This document shows, in pieces, positions 9,600-27,497 of a stretch of DNA of 27,497 nucleotides. The stretch is from Saccoglossus kowalevskii. Taxonomy: Eukaryota > Hemichordata > Enteropneusta > Harrimaniidae. Where the stretch lies: the NCBI RefSeq assembly GCF_000003605.2, contig NW_003134350.1, forward strand, positions 146,065-173,561, read 5' to 3'. Within the stretch, counting starts at the first letter, position 1. Each line of letters opens with the position of its first letter. The position numbers were made by a program, and so were the translations under genes. The notes under the pieces were generated by a model that did no database searches, was not told the DNA's origin, and saw nothing but the letters and a program-made list of their open reading frames with translations.

Positions 9600-12500
9600 T
9601 TATATTATATATTCATTGCTTTATTGAATATTTGTGTTTAATTTGTTTGTTTAACTCATGTGAATGGAACAGGGATTTGTGAACGCCAGCAATGCAAGTA
9701 TTCAGTCACTCTTCCTGTTAACGGTTAGCATTATATATTAGATATTGAACATTCTACACAATCATATATGTAGGTCAAATGAATTTATTAATGTTTTATT
9801 TCCATAACAAAACTTATTGCTTTTTTCAACTTAATAAGAGTACACATACACTGCACTGTAAACTTCTAAATAAGGACTTCATTGCCACTGAGACTCTTGC
9901 ACAATATCGTTGTCTGGAATGCTCTTATGACTTATCTACACCAGCGTTGACCAGTAGTAAGCTTAAGGAGTCTAGTATAGGGACTAACTGATCCGAAAAC
10001 CATCATCTGTAGGTTCAATTCAACAGTCTTTCAGAGCAAGATTTCACATCACATCATCTGTTATTTGACAAAATCATTTGCTGCCAAATTCGGGCAGGTC
10101 CCTGGCACGTGCGTGTGCCCACTAGTTGAATACCCAATCTATCGATTTGGTTCATTCATGTATACTGTAAACAGGGGAAATTATCTCAAAAGAGCGAAAA
10201 CTTTCTAATGGTTGGCGGAATGTCTTTATCTTTTCTCTTACTAGTGCTTTAACTGATACATCCTCGGGACAAATGTTTTCTCTCTGAATAAAAGAAAATA
10301 AATAAACTTAGCAACTATGACGGATATTGTCACACAGTCTTATAGCAATCTATCAAAAAGGGCGGAATAAACAAATAATTGTGTTAAGAGGCAAAAACTT
10401 AGGTCAGATAGTTCAGTAAAGATCATTTGTAATCTACGCTTTCCGCTTTCCTACGCTTTCCTCATGCGACGAACATTCTGATCACTCAATGACTAACTAG
10501 TGTATCCCTCACTGGGACATTAGTATCAAATTACACAATGTCGTGACCCATACACTGATACAATGGAAATGTGAACAAACTGGATTAATGCACACACTGG
10601 TCATATACACGCATGTTGAGAGGACATGATGTCTAAATATGCTTACCCCCCCCCCTGCATGATATACTCTAACTTGCCAGACATATATTTGAATTTAAAT
10701 ACATCATAGTTCTTGATGCTAATAAAGACTATATGCTCATTCTCCCAGTTTAATAAATTTCAAGGCAGGTGTCAGCTAATCTACTTTTGTGTACTAAGAA
10801 CTAAATCGGGGGTAAATATAAATATAAAATAATTTTATAAATATTTAGACAGCGGATGGTTCCCACTGAGAACACCAAATCTTATCTCTCAACGGTTTGA
10901 TGAAGTATAGTCTATCTGTGCGTGTGTGCCACAGGTGATTATAAATAAACTTCTAAAAGTCTTCTGTTCACACGGAGCAGGTCGGAATGTGCTGTTTAAG
11001 CACAATTTCATGCAGTCTTTCTGAATACTAAAAATATTTGATATATAACATATATAGCTATTCATATCACATGTGTTTGTACTAGGTATTAGGTACCACA
11101 TGTATGTCTCGACTTTCCATAGAGCTGTCGTAAATATCACAAATGATTTGAGACATCTTTTCCAAAATAGTTTAGCGTAAATCTGTCAAATCTGTTTTGG
11201 CAAACCGTCAATAAAATAATACTGTTTTAAAGAGATATGCTAATTTTAAATGACGTACTACAAGAAGAGCTGCCTATTTGAACGATATACACCGATATAC
11301 GTACTTCTGAATGCACTTAGTTTGTCGTCGTTAGAGGGCGGTGTATTAGAACTGAACATCAATCCTCCACCTATTTTAAATTTGATGAATGTATTGTACA
11401 ATATCAATAAAACGTAGGCTCAACGATGTTTCATGAAAATATAAGGAAGGTGTCACGCAATATCACGTAATTTGTTTTAAGCAGTGGTTAAGACTTGTAC
11501 ATGGCATTTTTGAAAGAACTTCAAAGTCAAGTGCATTGTTTATACTGTCAGGCGTTCAATAATTTTATCAAATAAGCCGACTCACACAATGAGTATTTAC
11601 AGTTTGAATAAGACAAATAATGAAGCCTGCCAATGTTCACAGCGAGCGCGTCGGTGACGATAACATGCCATATGACGTCCGGTCTTCTCGACTTATTGGA
11701 TCCAGACAAGAACGCTCTCATATTTGAAGTCATCCAATACAAGACAGCTACATTTCAGGAGAATTAGCGTTGATAAATTTGTCGTCACTGTGGCTCGAAT
11801 TTGTTTGTGATTAATACTGCCCAAACTACCTCCTGCAGTAAAACAAATTGTTCGGATGGATATCACTCTCTGATAAAAACGATGCATTTTGCAGTGATAA
11901 AGGCTCTATGCTTGGAACACAGGGAAAAGCAAAAACATGAAAGCGTAAGGTTACAAGTTGTAATAAGGTCGTCAAAAGGTCATTCATAGGTTACGTTAAG
12001 TGGTTAAAAAGTTGTCAGGTTCTTCAAATGCTTTTGAACTTATTAAATATTTTTCAATTGAATAGTAGTCATGAAATTATAATATATGTATAGAAGTTGT
12101 AAATCTCACACAGGACTCTATTTAACTCAATTTATATGAAATGACCACTTCTTCAAAGTGAAACAGACTATACCTGGCATAAATTAATAGCTAATCTTGT
12201 CAGTTAAAAAATGACTGGCGTGACGTCACTTTTATACATAGTTCTAATGATAGTGTGCATCCGTATCATTGAAACAAAAAAAAGCAAGCATGCATTGAAC
12301 AGTTCCACTGCATTAGTAAAATTCACGATGTTCACTAATGTCAGTGTAGAACGTGGTACTACGTAATGGTGCAGAGTATGCATGCATCTCTCTCAACAGA
12401 ACATTCACAAAATGTAACACAAAATGCAATTACAAATGTTTATTAGTATATTGCAGAAACAACCTTTCGTTATCGCATCATTTAACACAAATTAACAAAC

Positions 12501-13600
12501 ATTAATGATCAAATACAAATATCATAACAATCTACACGTTACTATTAAAGTACATTTAAGTAAATCATATTTCTGAAGTGGTGCTCTACACGTCGATTGA
12601 AACCGTTGCGCCCTCAAACCACCAAATCATTTACTCACTATCATTGCAATTGCATAAGGTAATGATTTAGTACTAAGTCGCGCTAGACGCATTGTCTTTA
12701 AGTACCCTAAACTACGCATGCGCGTCTGGTGACTAAAATATCACACTAAGTATTTATAATACAATATCACTCGATTATACAAGTCTCGTATTGTGTTACA
12801 ATTTCGAGTGAAATTAAATGACTATTTATTTTGTAAATAAAGTACAAATCACATATCCATGTTGCTTTTAAATCAACATTCTTGTTATATATATATCGAG
12901 TCAATATATTATCATTTCTAATAATGAATAAATAAAAGATAAATAAAATTGTAAGGCAGTGTTCACAGCATACATAAACAGCACACTAGAAATAACAGTA
13001 AAGAAAAAAATAGTGATCTAAAATGCAACATTGAGGGCGCCATAGCAAATTAATTTACGAGAAGATGGAGTTAATACGGAACAAAAATGTTCATGTATAG
13101 TATATTGTACAATATAAAATATCCCCTGGTCCTTTTTATCATTAATTCCCGGGTATCATTTTCCCGTTGCTTTCCTGTTGTAATCTAACCTAACCTCCTA
13201 GCATAGCAGGAAGTATCAGTCGTTGGTCTTTGCATGGCATATTTAATTTTGAAAGAGTAGAAAAATGAAAAATGTTTTTAGTTTTTTTTTTTAGGTTTTG
13301 GCAGTGGATAATCATGAGCCTCCGTTACACAATGATGGATCGACATGCGATGCTGCGGTTATAATAGAACATGTTCTCTCGAGGCAGTTATAGAGGAGAA
13401 TAGAAATCAGACCAAATCAACAATACTGGATTCCGTCCGGCTCGTACTGTTCTATATAACGCAGAATCCATCGAGAAGGGAACACTAATCCATCTGAATG
13501 CCGAGAATAGAAAGACAGTTTCTTCTATAATGCTGGTAGTACTTCGCAAATATCCATACTCCCGTCACTCTGACGTTATATCCAAAAAGTCAATTTAAGT
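9600..13600. other. Intergenic region between two convergent 3' ends
   Basis: About 4 kb of AT-rich sequence lies between the protease and the ANKDD1-type gene. I find no exon with a recognisable domain and no RNA gene. A palindromic TGACGTCA is at 12222-12229. GAGGGCGC motifs lie at 12608-12615 (minus) and 13033-13040 (plus). A run of C is near 10647-10656. The part nearest 13600 may be 3' UTR of the minus-strand gene. Confidence 0.5.
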
Positions 13601-13602
13601 AC

Positions 13603-13608
13603 TTTAAT
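13603..13608 (-). terminator. Candidate poly(A) signal of the ANKDD1-type gene
   Basis: On the minus strand ATTAAA lies about 20 bases after the stop codon. That is unusually close, so a more distal signal may be used instead. Confidence 0.3.
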
Positions 13609-13627
13609 TAAATAGATCCAACCACTA

Positions 13628-25267
<11,640 letters not shown>

Positions 25268-25322
25268 TCGAACTGACGTACAATACTGTAATGTTTACAT
25301 TTCGTGTATGATTATGAATACG

Positions 25323-25330
25323 TGACGTCA
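25323..25330. promoter_or_regulatory. CRE palindrome upstream of the ANKDD1-type gene
   Basis: An exact TGACGTCA, the CREB/ATF site, lies 83 bases before the preferred start codon. That is where a proximal promoter element would be expected. A second exact copy is at 25669-25676. Function is inferred from position. Confidence 0.45.
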
Positions 25331-27497
25331 CAGTCATAAATAACAGTTGTAGTGTAGTCATTACACGCCCTTTTGTTGTCATCGTTAATGTTCTCAAATT
25401 ACTGCACAGATGCATCTAACTGCTCAGCTTTAAAACGTCCGGCAACCAACTTGATATTTACTAACAAGTGTAAACGGGATTCATGTAACCGGTACTGGGG
25501 TACTACTTTTGGTTATTATTTTAGAACTGGTGGGCGTAAAATTATTGTTGTTTCTGCGTTGGAGAACGAACGCATTGGACGCACGTGGAGCCGCTTATAC
25601 GTGAAAGGACGTACGAAATGTACAAGGTAGGAACAACAGTTTACACTGACGTATTCCTACAACAGTGATGACGTCAATTGATGCAATACGTATCGCACTG
25701 TTATGTGGATTGTCGCAGTGCTCGATTGAAATATTGATAAGGATGGTTGATATTATACGTGGTTCGCAAGCAACACGTAACTCTGTCGTCTCTCAGGCTG
25801 CTGGGTACGAACGAGAACCGCTGTATTGAGTTTTTAGAACTGGGTAGATACATGTATTAAGGGATTGACAATTTGGCAGAGTGAATTATTATTTTTTTTT
25901 TTTCACTTTAGTTGTTCATTAATTTTCCTCTCCTCAGATACGTGATCTCTTTGTGTCATTTCCTTGTTGGACCCCCTCCCTTTCTATATTGTTTCGGTGC
26001 AGATTTTACTTTTCAAATCTCCTCACCCAGGAAGTACTATTGAGGTATTATCCCGACAATATATAATTCACTGAAACCATCTGCATACAATTTTACTTTG
26101 TAAGCGTATTGGGAGGGAGGTATGTAGTTAGGGTTGCGCCTTAAAGCGGGGGAGTCGTCACCTGTGCATGTGTCAGACGGTCATAGCGTGTCATTGTTTA
26201 AAAACAAGCGTCCACTGTTATCGTCGCTTGGAACTCAATTCCCGCACGTGCGCAGATGACGACCCTCCCGCTTTGAACATCAACAGAGCAAATACACAAT
26301 GCCGATTTTCGCCCTGATTTGGTGTGAAAATCCACCTGGTTATGGCTCGGGTTAATCTATTACCAGCATGAACCACCAAATACTCTCTGCGCCTACACGT
26401 TCTATAGTCTCCAATGTTGTAACATACTGAAATTACAAAACGAAGGAACAGCTGATACACATATACCTAGTCAATAAAGAGGGCGCTTCGCCCATTGCGT
26501 AAGAGTGATCCTTTCAGCATATTCGATCTGTGTTTTGATTATTATAACATAGACCTTAGAAAACATGGACATGCAACTTCTGTCTGAGACAATGGATAAT
26601 CCAGTTTCCTGTGTGCTTCGTGGGTTATAATCTCCTGTATAGATAATCCCATTAATACATATACCTATACATCTGAAACAGTTTTAGTTGTTACCTTTCT
26701 ACGCTTTTTTATATGTTTGATAAGTTATGCTGTGCCAATATTCGCATTTGTCAGTGTATAACGAGTGCACTATGCTATATCTGTTATAAATAAGGTCTAT
26801 GATTATACACATGCCAATACGTTTCAGCTGGAGATGCACAATCATCATAATTCCCCCAGGGGCTACACTGCGTTGTTTCCACAGCTGTACGAGCAGGGAT
26901 CGGCGAGTATGTGCGCGTGGAGGTGTGCGAAAAATTCGTTCGGCTTTTATATACATGACTGGTTCGAGTTGCCGGTGAAAAAATTAAAAGAAAGAACTTG
27001 GTGGCGCTGTTCGTCGCTACGCAGAGGGTCCCCGAGCGCAGAACAGAAATCTTGTATACTAGTATGCAATACAAATAATGTATGCACACGACTAAATGCG
27101 TCCGAAACGGTGTTGAATGCACGTGTCTGGCATATAACCACGTGTCTGGTGTTGACAGGCTTCTAAAAAGGAAAGTATATATTTCAGATTAAAACATTAC
27201 ATTTGTCTTCATTTTATTTTCGCACCTCGCTTTCTACATTCATATCTCCAACGGCACCGAAAGAATCACTGGCAAGATGCATATAGAAACCGCACGTTCT
27301 AAAACATGTGCTAGTTTAGGTGGTAGAAACGAGTCCCCAAACCTCATTAATACTGTAAAATACATTATTTTAGCTGGAATTAATTTTCACTGAAAAGGCT
27401 TTTTGGGTGTTTTGTAAGGAATTTATTTTCACTGATTATTGATGAGTTGAATGTGAAATATATGAAAAAAAGAATATTCACTGGATTTTGCTTGGAA
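25331..27497. other. Upstream flank of the ANKDD1-type gene
   Basis: No recognised gene. Several overlapping open frames in both strands at 26765-27166 give no familiar protein. The region includes a CRE at 25669-25676, the MITE at 26141-26276 and a GAGGGCGC at 26479-26486. A further GGTGGCGCT, also CTCF-core-like, is near 27000. Confidence 0.45.
26141..26276. mobile_element. TTAA-flanked MITE, copy 4 (136 bp)
   Basis: It begins TTAAAGCGGGGGAGTCGTCA and ends, reverse-complemented, with AAAGCGGGAGGGTCGTCATC; the right-hand TTAA has mutated to TTGA. The interior matches copy 3 (20233-20397) in inverted orientation, with about 30 bases deleted between ACAAGCG and TTATCGTCGC. Confidence 0.72.

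Noticed and set aside
26765..27166. 133-codon plus-strand frame overlapping two minus-strand frames
   Set aside because: No recognisable domain, no clear splice or promoter context, and three competing frames; more likely chance openness than a gene.

Overview
This window is nuclear DNA from an invertebrate animal. It is AT-rich. It carries two intron-rich protein genes with GT-AG introns and animal-type products, plus many short transposon relics. The sequence alone does not give the species. The ANKDD1-type gene, the TTAA-flanked MITEs and the repeated GAGGGCGC motif suit a marine invertebrate; a hemichordate or other non-vertebrate deuterostome is my first guess, and a lophotrochozoan such as a mollusc or brachiopod is not excluded.

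Layout. 1-6600 is intergenic. It holds a broken LINE reverse-transcriptase relic on the minus strand (about 2927-3400), a 912-bp element with perfect 17-bp terminal inverted repeats that begin and end in TTAA (3820-4731), and a 133-bp TTAA MITE (5858-5990). 6602-9590 on the plus strand is a complete secreted trypsin-type serine protease gene. It has six coding exons, including a 14-nt micro-exon, and encodes 276 residues with an intact His/Asp/Ser triad and a trypsin specificity pocket. About 9600-13600 is intergenic, between the 3' ends of the two genes.

25267-13628 on the minus strand is a complete gene of 15 coding exons (543 residues from the preferred start). It encodes an ankyrin-repeat and death-domain protein of the ANKDD1A/ANKDD1B type. 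Most ankyrin repeats are single 99-nt phase-0 exons. The protein ends in a CaaX-like Cys-Cys-Ile-Thr. Its larger introns hold transposon debris: a probable Helentron/HINE ('pearl'-like) element containing the 922-N assembly gap, a tRNA-derived sequence, several TTAA MITEs and a possible LTR fragment. 25331-27497 is the upstream flank, with CRE palindromes and another MITE.

The two genes point towards each other. I see no functional link between them: one product is a secreted, probably digestive or extracellular protease, the other an intracellular adaptor-like protein. Six exact copies of GAGGGCGC (the core of the bilaterian CTCF site) all lie outside the two transcription units and bracket each one. 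The protease exons agree in phase and rebuild a full family-length protein. The ankyrin/death-domain exons do the same, although an extra small exon inside the N gap cannot be formally excluded.
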